Source: CAZPMC01 sp964587755
GTDB lineage: Bacteria > Bacillota > Clostridia > Acetivibrionales > DTU013
NCBI GenBank assembly: GCA_964587755.1
Contig: CAZPMC010000004.1
Location: forward strand, 30,719-94,718
Length of the DNA stretch: 64,000 nt
Direction of reading: 5' to 3'
Notes under the pieces: model-generated
The model's database searches: none
What the model saw: the letters and a program-made list of their open reading frames with translations, nothing else
What the model was told of the DNA's origin: nothing
Shown here: positions 1-8,837 of the stretch, piece by piece
Numbering within the stretch: position 1 is the stretch's first letter
How the letters are laid out: every line of letters starts with the position of its first letter
Program-made: the position numbers and the translations under genes

Positions 1-891
1 AAATCAAAGGACGCAATTATTTTATGTGTATCATCCCAATATAAAAACTTTGACTTAATCGAGATGGCAGAAGGAAGGTTCATTAATGAATTTGATGTTT
101 CAGCCCGTACTAAAGCAATTGTTGTAGACGAGTACTTTGTTAAAAAACATTTTAAAGAAGACGAGCAGGTAGTGGGGGAAAAGGTTATATTGAAAACACC
201 GTCTGGAACCACTATTCCTTTAAAAATAGTTGGTGTTAAAAAGGCAGGAGATGATCTTTTTGAAAGCATGTTCGATAGTGACATGATACCTGCTATTGTG
301 TATATGCCCATAACAACTGCCCAATCCTTGTATCCAAATAGCGAGAGGCTTGATTCCATTATGGTGTCCCTTGATGATAAAGATAAATTGCGGGATGTGG
401 GTAAAAGGATAGTTAAAGCTCTTGAAATCAGACGTGGGAATGAAAATGTTTATATGGCCAGAAACTCAGCTGATATGCAAAAAGCTTTTTCAGATGTGCT
501 GTCTGTTGTGTCGTCAGTCCTTTTGGTAATAGCTATAATTACACTTATTGTAGGTGGTATCGGTATTATAAACATTCTTCTTGTTTCGGTTACGGAGAGA
601 ATCCGTGAGATTGGGATAAGAAAGGCTTTAGGGGCTCAAAAGAAGGACATTGTACTGCAATTTATCACCGAATCCATCTTGATGACAGGCATAAGCGGAT
701 TGATGGGAATAGCGCTGGGAGTCATTGCCGGCGGCGTTATTTCATCTCTTATAAAGATACCTCCGGTTGTTGATTTAAAGGTAATAATACTCTCTTTCCT
801 GGGTTCTATAGCACTTGGACTGATATTTGGCGTATATCCTGCAAAACGTGCTGCGGACCTTGACCCAATCGAATCACTAAGATATGAATAG
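1..891 (+). CDS. ABC transporter permease, MacB/FtsX type (5' truncated by window edge)
   Basis: The reading frame is open from base 1, so the gene starts outside the window and about 296 C-terminal residues are visible. The first half is a soluble extracellular (MacB periplasmic-core-like) domain. It is followed by the FtsX-type permease domain with membrane segments, one around VLLVIAIITLIVGGIGIINI, then the cytoplasmic signature VTERIREIGIRKALGA and two more hydrophobic stretches. The end, YPAKRAADLDPIESLRYE, is typical of MacB-like exporters of peptides or antimicrobials. Its ATPase partner is presumably upstream. Family assignment is secure; the substrate is unknown. Confidence 0.9.
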   Translation, partial: KSKDAIILCVSSQYKNFDLIEMAEGRFINEFDVSARTKAIVVDEYFVKKHFKEDEQVVGEKVILKTPSGTTIPLKIVGVKKAGDDLFESMFDSDMIPAIVYMPITTAQSLYPNSERLDSIMVSLDDKDKLRDVGKRIVKALEIRRGNENVYMARNSADMQKAFSDVLSVVSSVLLVIAIITLIVGGIGIINILLVSVTERIREIGIRKALGAQKKDIVLQFITESILMTGISGLMGIALGVIAGGVISSLIKIPPVVDLKVIILSFLGSIALGLIFGVYPAKRAADLDPIESLRYE

Positions 892-908
892 CTGTTAATG
901 CACACTGT

Positions 909-989
909 GCCAGTCACCTTTCATATAATACCAAGGAAAAATTTTGAAATTGCTGGGCTTTGTATAAAGCGCAGAATAAGGTGACAGGC
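909..989 (+). promoter_or_regulatory. Inverted repeat covering the ribosome-binding site of the decarboxylase
   Basis: GCCAGTCACCTT (909-920) is complementary to AAGGTGACAGGC (978-989) with a single A-A mismatch. The 3' arm contains the AAGGTG that serves as Shine-Dalgarno for the GTG start at 992. A small GCTTT/AAAGC hairpin lies inside. A transcript that includes both arms could hide the ribosome-binding site. A TATAAT-like box at 925-930 sits between the arms, so a transcript starting just after it would lack the 5' arm. Confidence 0.4.
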
Positions 990-991
990 CG

Positions 992-2446
992 GTGAGAGTT
1001 AACCAGAATAAAACGCCGCTTTTTGATGCAGTGAAAAAATATATAGACGATAACGTCTTGGCATTTCATGTACCGGGGCATAAGCATGGCAGGGGGATTC
1101 AGGAGCTAACCGAATATCTGGGGCAGAAGACTTTATCCATGGATGTGAACGGCATGGAGGATCTTGATTATGCCAATAATCCTACAGGTGTTATTCTGCA
1201 AGCGCAAAAACTGATGGCTGACGCTTTCGGGGCAGAAAACTCGTATTTTCTTGTAAATGGTACCACATCAGGTGTTCAGACAATGATACTTAGCTCTTGC
1301 GAACCGGGCTGCAGGATTATCCTGCCAAGAAATGCACACAGGTCAACTATCGGGGGTATTATCTTAAGCGGTGCAATTCCTGTTTATGTTCAACCAGAAA
1401 TAAACACCCAGCTTGGCATTGCTATGGGAGTATCTGTTGAGAGTATAAAGGCAGCAATAAAGCGAAATCCTCATGCAAAGGCCGTCTTTGTTATTAATCC
1501 GACCTATTATGGAATGGCATCTGACTTAAAATCTATTATAAGAGTAGCCCACAGGCATGATATGGCCGTTTTGGCCGATGAAGCTCACGGGGCTCACATG
1601 TCCTTTCATGATGACTTTCCTCTTACAGCCATGGAGGTGGGGGCTGATATGAGTGCTGTAAGTGTACACAAGACCGGAGGCTCCCTTACTCAAAGCTCAG
1701 TACTTCTCTCAAGAGGAGGACTTATACCCCAAGACAAAATAAAGCATGCCCTGGGATTGACCTTCACATCAAGTGCATCTTATTTATTAATGTGTTCATT
1801 AGATATTGCCAGGAAGCAACTGGCTGTCAATGGGGAAATGTTGCTTTCAAAGGCATTGCGGTTAGCGCGGTATGCAAGAAGTGAGATTAATAAAATTGAA
1901 GGGCTGTATGCATTTGGGTATGAATTGACTGAAAGCAGCGGCTGTTTTGATTTTGATGAGACTAAGCTAGGCATAAATGTTGCAAGGCTTGGTTACACAG
2001 GCTATGAGGTCGAAACAATTCTACGAAAAAAGTATAATATTCAGGTCGAAATGTCTGATATGCATAATATATTGGCTATTATTTCAATAGGCGACACTGA
2101 TGAGGATGTTGAGGCCTTTGTTTGTGCCCTCAGACAAATAGCCTATGAAAGAAATGACAAACGGGTCCAATATGATGTTTCGGTTCCTGGGAGCCTGGAG
2201 CTTATCGTATCGCCCCGGGATGCTTTTTATAATAATAAGAAGACGGTGAGGCTGGAGGATGCAGTTGGAGAAATTGCAGGGGAGCTTGTTATGGCATATC
2301 CCCCCGGGATACCGGTCATATGCCTGGGTGAGAGAATAACTGCCGATATTATAGATTACATAAAAAAGCTTAAAGGACAAAGATGTCAGCTTCAAGGCAC
2401 ATCAGACCCCAATGTTGATTATATTAAAGTCCTTGGCAGCAATTGA
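992..2446 (+). CDS. Orn/Lys/Arg decarboxylase family PLP enzyme
   Basis: This is a 484-residue fold-type I PLP decarboxylase of the SpeA/YaaO group, which makes agmatine, cadaverine or related amines from basic amino acids. The large domain carries the start motif FHVPGHKHG, the NGTTSG loop, DEAHGAH and the PLP-binding SVHKTGG (lysine near residue 227). A C-terminal small domain follows, with the family motif YPPGIP near residue 430. The length matches the short Gram-positive form. The start is GTG with AAGGTG upstream. Substrate specificity cannot be read from the sequence. The next gene is convergent. Confidence 0.9.
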   Translation: MRVNQNKTPLFDAVKKYIDDNVLAFHVPGHKHGRGIQELTEYLGQKTLSMDVNGMEDLDYANNPTGVILQAQKLMADAFGAENSYFLVNGTTSGVQTMILSSCEPGCRIILPRNAHRSTIGGIILSGAIPVYVQPEINTQLGIAMGVSVESIKAAIKRNPHAKAVFVINPTYYGMASDLKSIIRVAHRHDMAVLADEAHGAHMSFHDDFPLTAMEVGADMSAVSVHKTGGSLTQSSVLLSRGGLIPQDKIKHALGLTFTSSASYLLMCSLDIARKQLAVNGEMLLSKALRLARYARSEINKIEGLYAFGYELTESSGCFDFDETKLGINVARLGYTGYEVETILRKKYNIQVEMSDMHNILAIISIGDTDEDVEAFVCALRQIAYERNDKRVQYDVSVPGSLELIVSPRDAFYNNKKTVRLEDAVGEIAGELVMAYPPGIPVICLGERITADIIDYIKKLKGQRCQLQGTSDPNVDYIKVLGSN

Positions 2447-2474
2447 AAACAATAAAAATATCATCTGTTTGCTC

Positions 2475-2888
2475 TTATACAATCAGAATTATTCCCAAAA
2501 CGACCAGTCCTGTTCCGATTACTCTTAGCATTGTCATTTGCTCGTCAAGAAACAAAACAGAGCATAGTATTGTTATAAGGGGTGAGCTGGACATAATAAT
2601 AGTTACAAGCGACACATCACCCTTTTTTAGTGCCGCATAATAAGCTAAATCACCTACAAGAGTAGCAAGAAGCGCTTCTATTCCAATGAGCCACCATGCG
2701 GAAGCAGGTATGCTGCTTATTTTTGAAAAGCTTCCGCTTAAGAGTACCCATCCTGATACAACACTTGCTGCAAATATAGTCCGTAGTACAAGACCTGCAG
2801 TAGGATCAATGTCTTTTAACGCAAGCTTGGCAAAAATTGGAGCAATGCCCCAACACACCATGCCAAAGAGCGCAAGGAGAACCACCAT
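2475..2888 (-). CDS. EamA-family (DMT) transporter, single-domain form
   Basis: This is a small integral membrane protein of about 137 residues with four or five hydrophobic segments and one EamA domain. Signature stretches are MVCWGIAPIFAK and, near the end, SSPLITILCSVLFLDEQ. Single-domain DMT proteins usually work as dimers. I chose the ATG at 2888 because GGAGG lies 9 bases upstream; an in-frame GTG nine codons earlier (2915) has no good ribosome-binding site. It faces the VanW gene across a 126-base divergent spacer. The substrate is unknown. Confidence 0.82.
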   Translation of the reverse strand: MVVLLALFGMVCWGIAPIFAKLALKDIDPTAGLVLRTIFAASVVSGWVLLSGSFSKISSIPASAWWLIGIEALLATLVGDLAYYAALKKGDVSLVTIIMSSSPLITILCSVLFLDEQMTMLRVIGTGLVVLGIILIV

Positions 2889-3014
2889 GCTTTTTTTGCC
2901 TCCGATTTTTTTCACCTTTTTACCCTTTCAAAATGAAAATATGAAATGCTGCAACCTAATATTACTGGAATTAAATTTTAGTTTATTTTTAGGACTGATG
3001 AGAAAAATACTTCT

Positions 3015-3893
3015 ATGCGAAAAACATTGATAAAAGCTAAAAAAATAATTGCTTTGATTTTAATATTTTTTACGGTATCCGGCTTTGACGGTATTGATAT
3101 ACAATGTATTATACGACGCGGGATATGCATTGATATGGTATCAGGACCGGAAACTGAGTTTCCATGGGATGATGACCCGGAATTTATCAGCCAGAGGGAA
3201 AAAAATAATGTCTATGTTCTTCTTGGCGGGTACAGGACAGTACTCAAAGACCCTCTGCCTGGAGAAGAATATAATGTACATTTGGCTGCAAAGCTTTTAG
3301 CCGGTAAAATTATCAAATCGGATGAAGTTTTTTCTCAGAATACGGCAATAGGTCCATATACGGAAGATAAAGGATTCTGGAAAGGGCCTACCTATGTAGG
3401 AACAACACTGATTACAACGGTAGGGGGCGGTGTTTGTAAGATAGCTTCAACACTTTATAATGTAGCCGTCCAGTCTAATTTGCAAATTGTTGAAAGACAT
3501 AACCATACAATGCCTGTGCCCTATGTCCCTTATGGGCAGGATGCTACAGTAGCATATGGGGTTAAGGATTTAAGGTTTAAGAACAACACAGGCTCCGATA
3601 TTATGATATGGGCCCAGGGCGTAGGCAATATTCTGTATATTGCCTTCTATGGAAGCAGTACCGGGCCAGATGTCCAGTGGTTTCATGAAGTTATTGAACT
3701 AAGGAAGGCTCCGGTAAAGTATCAAGCTAATCCCGGACTTGGCATAGGTGAGGAAAAAACCGTACTTGAAGGTATGGATGGGGCAGTAATAAAATCCTGG
3801 GTCACAATCAGCAGAGGCGATAATGTAGATGTAAAATATATGGGTATCAGTGATTATAAACCCATGCCCTTTATAATCGAAAGGGGAGGCTGA
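3015..3893 (+). CDS. VanW family protein
   Basis: A 292-residue protein with a hydrophobic N-terminus (IIALILIFFTVSGF) acting as signal peptide or anchor, followed by a VanW domain from about residue 80 to 230. It has the conserved GGGVCKIASTLYN and the ERHNHTMPVPYVPYGQDATV region. VanW proteins are named after a vancomycin-resistance accessory gene, but most clostridial members are chromosomal cell-surface proteins of unknown function. The Shine-Dalgarno is weak (GATGAG). The ATG at 3015 is kept because it gives a credible signal sequence. Confidence 0.85.
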   Translation: MRKTLIKAKKIIALILIFFTVSGFDGIDIQCIIRRGICIDMVSGPETEFPWDDDPEFISQREKNNVYVLLGGYRTVLKDPLPGEEYNVHLAAKLLAGKIIKSDEVFSQNTAIGPYTEDKGFWKGPTYVGTTLITTVGGGVCKIASTLYNVAVQSNLQIVERHNHTMPVPYVPYGQDATVAYGVKDLRFKNNTGSDIMIWAQGVGNILYIAFYGSSTGPDVQWFHEVIELRKAPVKYQANPGLGIGEEKTVLEGMDGAVIKSWVTISRGDNVDVKYMGISDYKPMPFIIERGG

Positions 3894-3963
3894 ATTTTCA
3901 ATATGCATAAATTAACTTGCCGGGAATAACATCATAGTGTAGGCTGACTTTGGGAGTTGATTA

Positions 3964-5172
3964 ATGCAAGACAGGGGCAACAAGGCGTTTATAATATATC
4001 TTTTCGGCCAGGGGTTTTCAAATCTGGGTGATTCGCTAAGATTCATAGCAGTTACAATGCAAATTTATAATTTATCCGGTTCCGGAATAAACGCTGCATA
4101 CGGTATCGCTCTATCGGCACTGGCGAGTATTATTTTCTCAGGGTTAGCAGGCGCTCTGGGGGATAAATTCAACGAGAGAAGACTGCTTCTATTGCTGGAT
4201 TTTATAAAATTCCTTACAATTCCGTTGTTTTTATCCGCTGACAGTATAATAAAAATATATCTGCTTTTGGTGCTTTTATCCTTGTTTGATGTGTTCTACA
4301 GCCCTTCAAGAAAAAAACTGGTGCTTTCGATGACAGGCAGAAGGGGTGCTGTCGAAGCCAATTCACTGCTGACAGGTGTCAGTGGGGCGGCGTACCTTAT
4401 TGGACCGTTGGTATCGGGAGCACTGACAGATAAATATGGGCCGGCTCCGGCCATATTGGCAGCAAGCCTGTGCTGCTTTGTATCGTGGATTTTGACTGCT
4501 GTTACAGCCGTTGTTTGGTCAAATGATACAAGGGGGGTAACTGGTACTTCTTTGCCTTATTGTATTTCTGAAGGCTTGAGATATTGCTACTTTACACCGG
4601 ACATAAGGCAACTGATAATTTTAGGCATTGTTATGGGATTTTCGACTATCTCGGTAAATCTGGCCTTTTATCCTTTTGCCTTTGATACACTCAATGTGAC
4701 TGCAAAGGAGTGGGGGCTTATGATTTCAATCTACTATGGGGCTAATATAATTGCAATGCTGATTGTCAAAAACCTACACAGTATATATAAGCGGAAAAGC
4801 GTTACACTCATTTACAGTTGCTTGATAATCGTTTCTGTTACCTGGATGCTTTATTCCTTTGGAAGGTGTTATTGGTGCATATTACTGCTGCAGCTTATTG
4901 AAGGCATAGCAATTTCATTATTCGGTATTTTTGCTGCCGCGGCTTTTCAAATAAAAACACAAAAATCATTTATGGCAAGAGTCTCAGGAATCAATGATAT
5001 TTTTTCAAATATAGGAAGGGTTGGAGGAATAATAACCTCTGCATTTTTGATTGGCAGCTTTTCATTTGATGCAATATTTATTTTTAACGCAATATTCCTG
5101 TTCCTTTTTGCCTTGACATATTTTTTAAGAATACTGTGGGTCAATTCAAGCAATATGCCTTCCAGATATTGA
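3964..5172 (+). CDS. MFS transporter
   Basis: A 402-residue polytopic membrane protein with about 12 hydrophobic segments and the layout of the major facilitator superfamily (MFS_1/MFS_3 type). The loop after segment 2 reads GALGDKFNERRLLLLLD, a variant of MFS motif A (GxLaDrxGrr). The start ATG follows GGGAG by 6 bases. The gene stands alone between the VanW and YfmF genes. It could export a drug or metabolite; the sequence does not say which. Confidence 0.85.
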   Translation: MQDRGNKAFIIYLFGQGFSNLGDSLRFIAVTMQIYNLSGSGINAAYGIALSALASIIFSGLAGALGDKFNERRLLLLLDFIKFLTIPLFLSADSIIKIYLLLVLLSLFDVFYSPSRKKLVLSMTGRRGAVEANSLLTGVSGAAYLIGPLVSGALTDKYGPAPAILAASLCCFVSWILTAVTAVVWSNDTRGVTGTSLPYCISEGLRYCYFTPDIRQLIILGIVMGFSTISVNLAFYPFAFDTLNVTAKEWGLMISIYYGANIIAMLIVKNLHSIYKRKSVTLIYSCLIIVSVTWMLYSFGRCYWCILLLQLIEGIAISLFGIFAAAAFQIKTQKSFMARVSGINDIFSNIGRVGGIITSAFLIGSFSFDAIFIFNAIFLFLFALTYFLRILWVNSSNMPSRY

Positions 5173-5238
5173 ATATTATAAAGCATATTTATTATACTAG
5201 TAGTAACAAATAATAGTATGAAAAAAAGGGAGGCAGTT

Positions 5239-6534
5239 ATGAAAAGAGCAAAAGCTGAAGAACAGGCTGCTAAAATAGCCTCATTTAACGGGATTGATAT
5301 TTATAGAATCAATGCGGAAAAATTTAAGACAAGCAGTATTAATTTCTTCTTCATAGACAATCTGACAAGGGAATCAGCGACAAAAAATGCTCTGCTTCCA
5401 GCGGTCATGAGGCGGGGAAGCACTGAGTATCCGACATTTAAGGATATTTCAATACAGCTTGAGAAGCTTTACGGGGCAAGTTTCGACTGTGGTGTTACCA
5501 AAAAGGGAGAATGTCACGTTATTCAATTCTATATAGAATTTTTATCACAGAAGTATATTCCTGACGGCACGGATTCCTTTTCGGCAGCCTTCAAGCAGAT
5601 ATACAATATTATTACCAAGCCAAACTTTACAGACGGCCTTTTCAATGAAAGCTACCTGGCACAAGAGAAGGATAACCTTAGAAAGCGGATTGAAAGCAGG
5701 GTAAATGACAAGATGACCTACAGCATGGAAAGATGTCTTGAAGAAATGTGCAGCGATGAGCCTTATGGTATTTATGATTATGGCTTTATAGAGGATATTG
5801 AGCCTATTACATCAGAGGAACTGACCAGGCATCACAAGACAGTATTAGAGTCATATCCACTTCAAGTTTATCTGACGGGGAGCATAGATGACACTCAAGT
5901 GGAGATGGTGGTTAAACGTCTGTCTAAATTAAAGCGCAGGCAAGTCAAACAGATATATACCGGGTTTTCTGAAAAATACATCGCACAGGTAAAAGAATTG
6001 ACAGAAAGAATGAATGTTTCTCAAGGCAAGCTTTGCATCGGGTTTAGAACAAATATAGCACCTGATAGCAATCAGTACCAATCTCTTATGGTCTCAAACG
6101 GAATACTGGGAGGAGGGATTCACTCAAANNNNNNNNNNAATGTAAGGGAAAAAGCAAGTCTGGCTTACTATGTATTCTCAAGACTTGAAAGATATAAGGG
6201 ACTGATGGTGGTATCCAGCGGTATTGATTTTAAAAACAGGGACAAGGCATTAGATATTATTTTAAAGCAGGTTGAGCAAATAAAAAACGGGGCGGTATCT
6301 ATGGAGGAGTTAACCGCAACCGTCAAAAACATGGAGACAGGCTTAAAATCCTTAAGGGACAGCCAAATAAATATTGTGGACTATTATTTGAGTCAGACTA
6401 TTGCCGGAACAAATGACAGCTTTGAGGATCTTATTGAAAAGCTCAAGGCGGTTACAATTGACGATGTTATAAAGGCAGCATCAAAAATTAATTTAGACAC
6501 AATTTATTTTCTTTCTGCCCAAGGCAATGAATAA
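5239..6534 (+). CDS. yfmF: M16-like protein YfmF (EF-P 5-aminopentanol modification-associated)
   Basis: About 431 residues of the insulinase/M16 fold. The N-terminal domain lacks the HxxEH zinc motif, as in the non-catalytic partner of the YfmF/YfmH pair, which in Bacillus is linked to 5-aminopentanol modification of elongation factor P. Ten Ns (6129-6138) interrupt the conserved GGGxHSKLFxNVREKASLAYY region. The gap is in frame and leaves exactly four codons where KLFQ-like residues are expected, so the gene is probably intact. I chose the ATG at 5239 because AAGGGAGG precedes it; an ATG at 5218 is also in frame. It lies 21 bases upstream of yfmH. Confidence 0.85.
   Translation: MKRAKAEEQAAKIASFNGIDIYRINAEKFKTSSINFFFIDNLTRESATKNALLPAVMRRGSTEYPTFKDISIQLEKLYGASFDCGVTKKGECHVIQFYIEFLSQKYIPDGTDSFSAAFKQIYNIITKPNFTDGLFNESYLAQEKDNLRKRIESRVNDKMTYSMERCLEEMCSDEPYGIYDYGFIEDIEPITSEELTRHHKTVLESYPLQVYLTGSIDDTQVEMVVKRLSKLKRRQVKQIYTGFSEKYIAQVKELTERMNVSQGKLCIGFRTNIAPDSNQYQSLMVSNGILGGGIHSXXXXNVREKASLAYYVFSRLERYKGLMVVSSGIDFKNRDKALDIILKQVEQIKNGAVSMEELTATVKNMETGLKSLRDSQINIVDYYLSQTIAGTNDSFEDLIEKLKAVTIDDVIKAASKINLDTIYFLSAQGNE
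6129..6138. other. Assembly gap (10 Ns) inside yfmF
   Basis: Ten undetermined bases. The reading frame is preserved, and the four codons affected fall in the conserved SKLFxNVREK segment. The true length is therefore 10 or differs from it by a multiple of 3. Confidence 0.99.
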
Positions 6535-6555
6535 AGAGTTAAAGGAGTTAGACGT

Positions 6556-7839
6556 ATGAATATAATAAAAGAAAATTATGATAAAACCGGTGAAGACCTC
6601 GTAAGATATGAGCACAGCAGTGGTATGAAGGCTTTTGTGATACCGAAGAAGGGCTATTCAAAGAAGCATGCAACTTTTTCAACATATTTCGGTTCCATAA
6701 ATAACGAATTTGTAGTACCGGGTGAGGAACATTCCACTAAGGTGCCCGACGGAATTGCACATTTCCTGGAGCACAAGCTATTTGAGCAAAAGGACGGAAG
6801 TGTTATGGATAAATTTTCAGCCTTAGGTTCCAACCCTAATGCTTATACAAGCTTTAACCAAACAGTATATCTCTTCTCCTGCACAGACCGTTTTGACGAA
6901 AACATGAGCTTACTGCTGGACTATGTCCAAAACCCCTATATCACAGAGGAAAGCGTAGAGAAGGAAAAGGGTATCATAGGTCAGGAAATTATGATGTATC
7001 AGGATGATCCGGGATGGAGAGTATTTTTCAATTTGCTGGGGGCATTTTACAGTAAATTTCCTGTGAGAAACGATATTGCCGGCACGATCGAAAGTATAAG
7101 CAAAATAGATAAGGATACCCTGTACAAATGCTACAACACATTTTATCATCCTTCAAACATGATAGTTCTTGTAGTAGGTGATGTGGAGCCTGAAAGTGTT
7201 TTTGATAAGATTGAGAAGGCAATTGTAAAAAAGGATAATAGAGTTGCTATTAAAAGAATATTTCCCGAAGAGCCGGAAATGATTAATAAAAGTTATGTGG
7301 AGCAGTCCCTGGCGGTTTCCATTCCATTATTCCAAATGGGCTACAGGGACAATTGTAAGACTGATGACGGCTTGGAATTATTGAAAAGAGAGGTAGCAGT
7401 GAAGCTAATATTGCATATGTTGGCAGGAAGAAGCTCAAAACTGTACGAAGAGCTGTATGCGGAGGGTTTGATAAATTCATCCTTCGGAGTGGACTTTACC
7501 ATAGAGAAGGGATATGGTTTTTCTGTACTGGGCGGTGAATCCTCTGATCCTCACGCAGTTAAGGACAGATTTTGCCGTATGGTAGAGTTTACAAAGAAAA
7601 ACGGTCTTGAACGGGATGCTTATGACAGATTGTTAAAATCAATGTTTGGAAGGTATATGAGGCAATTCAATTCTATTGAGCGGATTTCCCACTCATTTAT
7701 ATCCGTGTACTTTAAAGGAGTGAATCTATTTGATTATCTGGATGTTTATGATAAAATAACGTTTGAATATGTAAACCAAGTGTTCGAAGAGCATTTTAAC
7801 ATTGAAAATATGGCTCTGTCAGTTATAAAACCTTTATAA
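6556..7839 (+). CDS. yfmH: M16 peptidase YfmH (EF-P 5-aminopentanol modification-associated)
   Basis: A 427-residue M16 family protein that keeps the zinc-binding inverted motif HFLEH (in GIAHFLEHKLFE, about residues 72-83), so this is the catalytic subunit of the pair with YfmF. The first M16 domain spans about residues 15-190 and the inactive second about 195-400 (AGRSSKLYEELYAEGLI). The start ATG follows AAAGGAG. In Bacillus the homologues take part in finishing EF-P lysine modification; that role is inferred here from family membership and pairing. lgt follows after 12 bases. Confidence 0.9.
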   Translation: MNIIKENYDKTGEDLVRYEHSSGMKAFVIPKKGYSKKHATFSTYFGSINNEFVVPGEEHSTKVPDGIAHFLEHKLFEQKDGSVMDKFSALGSNPNAYTSFNQTVYLFSCTDRFDENMSLLLDYVQNPYITEESVEKEKGIIGQEIMMYQDDPGWRVFFNLLGAFYSKFPVRNDIAGTIESISKIDKDTLYKCYNTFYHPSNMIVLVVGDVEPESVFDKIEKAIVKKDNRVAIKRIFPEEPEMINKSYVEQSLAVSIPLFQMGYRDNCKTDDGLELLKREVAVKLILHMLAGRSSKLYEELYAEGLINSSFGVDFTIEKGYGFSVLGGESSDPHAVKDRFCRMVEFTKKNGLERDAYDRLLKSMFGRYMRQFNSIERISHSFISVYFKGVNLFDYLDVYDKITFEYVNQVFEEHFNIENMALSVIKPL

Positions 7840-7851
7840 GGGGGCACGAAG

Positions 7852-8799
7852 ATGAATGTAGAATTTCCGGGTTTGGGCCTAAGCTTTGAGATCAGAACAT
7901 GGGCTTTTGAGGTGTTTGGTATACCTATTTACTGGTATGGAATAATCATTGCCTTAGCTTTTCTGACAGCTATAGTTTTAGGAATTAAAAGCTGCAGGAA
8001 ATATAATATTGAGCCTGATACCATCCTTGATTTGGTTTTATACGCAGCACCGGCTGCTATTATTGGAGCCAGACTTTACTATGTAATATTAAACTGGGGT
8101 TATTTTGGAGGAGACTTAAAAGCAATATTCGATCTCAGAAGCGGCGGATTGGCTATTTATGGGGCAGTAATCGCTGCGATATTTGTTGCCTGGCTGTATT
8201 GCAGGAAAAAGAAGATTAATTTCCTGCATCTTGCCGACTTTGCTGTGCCATATCTTGTACTTGGACAAGGTATTGGCCGCTGGGGGAATTTTGTTAATCA
8301 GGAAGCCTTCGGCTATGAAACAACTCTTCCCTGGCGTATGAATGGTGATGTTGTAAATAAAGATATTCTCAGCCGTGTGGGTGATATTGATTTAACGAAG
8401 TGGGGAGCCCATCCTACATTCTTGTACGAATCACTTTGGGACATAGGAGTCTTCTTATTTCTTCTTTATTACAGAAAAAAGAAAAAAGTCAATGGTGAGG
8501 TTCTTTGCCTGTATTTTATTTTGTACGGAATAGGCAGGTTCTTTATTGAAAGCCTTAGAACAGACAGCTTAATGCTTGGACAGCTTAGAGCTTCACGTTT
8601 GTTGTCCCTTGTGCTTGTGGTTGCTTTCATAGGGGTTTTAATCTATTTGAGAACTAAAAAGAACAGACAAAAAGAAGAGTCAGACACACAGGTTAAAAGT
8701 GAGTACAGTGATCTTCTTGAGCAAATGAGAAGGGAAGAAGAGGAAATAAAAGCGACTGCTGAAGATGATACTCAGGAAGATCAGCAAGTGCTTGATTGA
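7852..8799 (+). CDS. lgt: Prolipoprotein diacylglyceryl transferase
   Basis: Lgt moves diacylglycerol from phosphatidylglycerol to the lipobox cysteine of prolipoproteins at the outer face of the membrane. The 315-residue protein has about seven membrane segments and the family motifs SGGLAIYGA and the Lgt signature GQGIGRWGNFVNQEAFG (about residues 138-154), with the key arginine and asparagines. A charged C-terminal tail of about 50 residues (rich in E, D, K) exceeds the usual family end. GGGGG lies 8 bases before the ATG. The next SEDS gene begins just downstream. Confidence 0.95.
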   Translation: MNVEFPGLGLSFEIRTWAFEVFGIPIYWYGIIIALAFLTAIVLGIKSCRKYNIEPDTILDLVLYAAPAAIIGARLYYVILNWGYFGGDLKAIFDLRSGGLAIYGAVIAAIFVAWLYCRKKKINFLHLADFAVPYLVLGQGIGRWGNFVNQEAFGYETTLPWRMNGDVVNKDILSRVGDIDLTKWGAHPTFLYESLWDIGVFLFLLYYRKKKKVNGEVLCLYFILYGIGRFFIESLRTDSLMLGQLRASRLLSLVLVVAFIGVLIYLRTKKNRQKEESDTQVKSEYSDLLEQMRREEEEIKATAEDDTQEDQQVLD

Positions 8800-8837
8800 A
8801 AGGACCGCATTTATGCTTTATTGGTTTGGTGGATAAA

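Noticed and set aside
8796..8837. TTG start for the SEDS gene overlapping the end of lgt
   Set aside because: There is no Shine-Dalgarno at this position, while the ATG at 8838 has GGTGG at good distance and gives a normal SEDS N-terminus.
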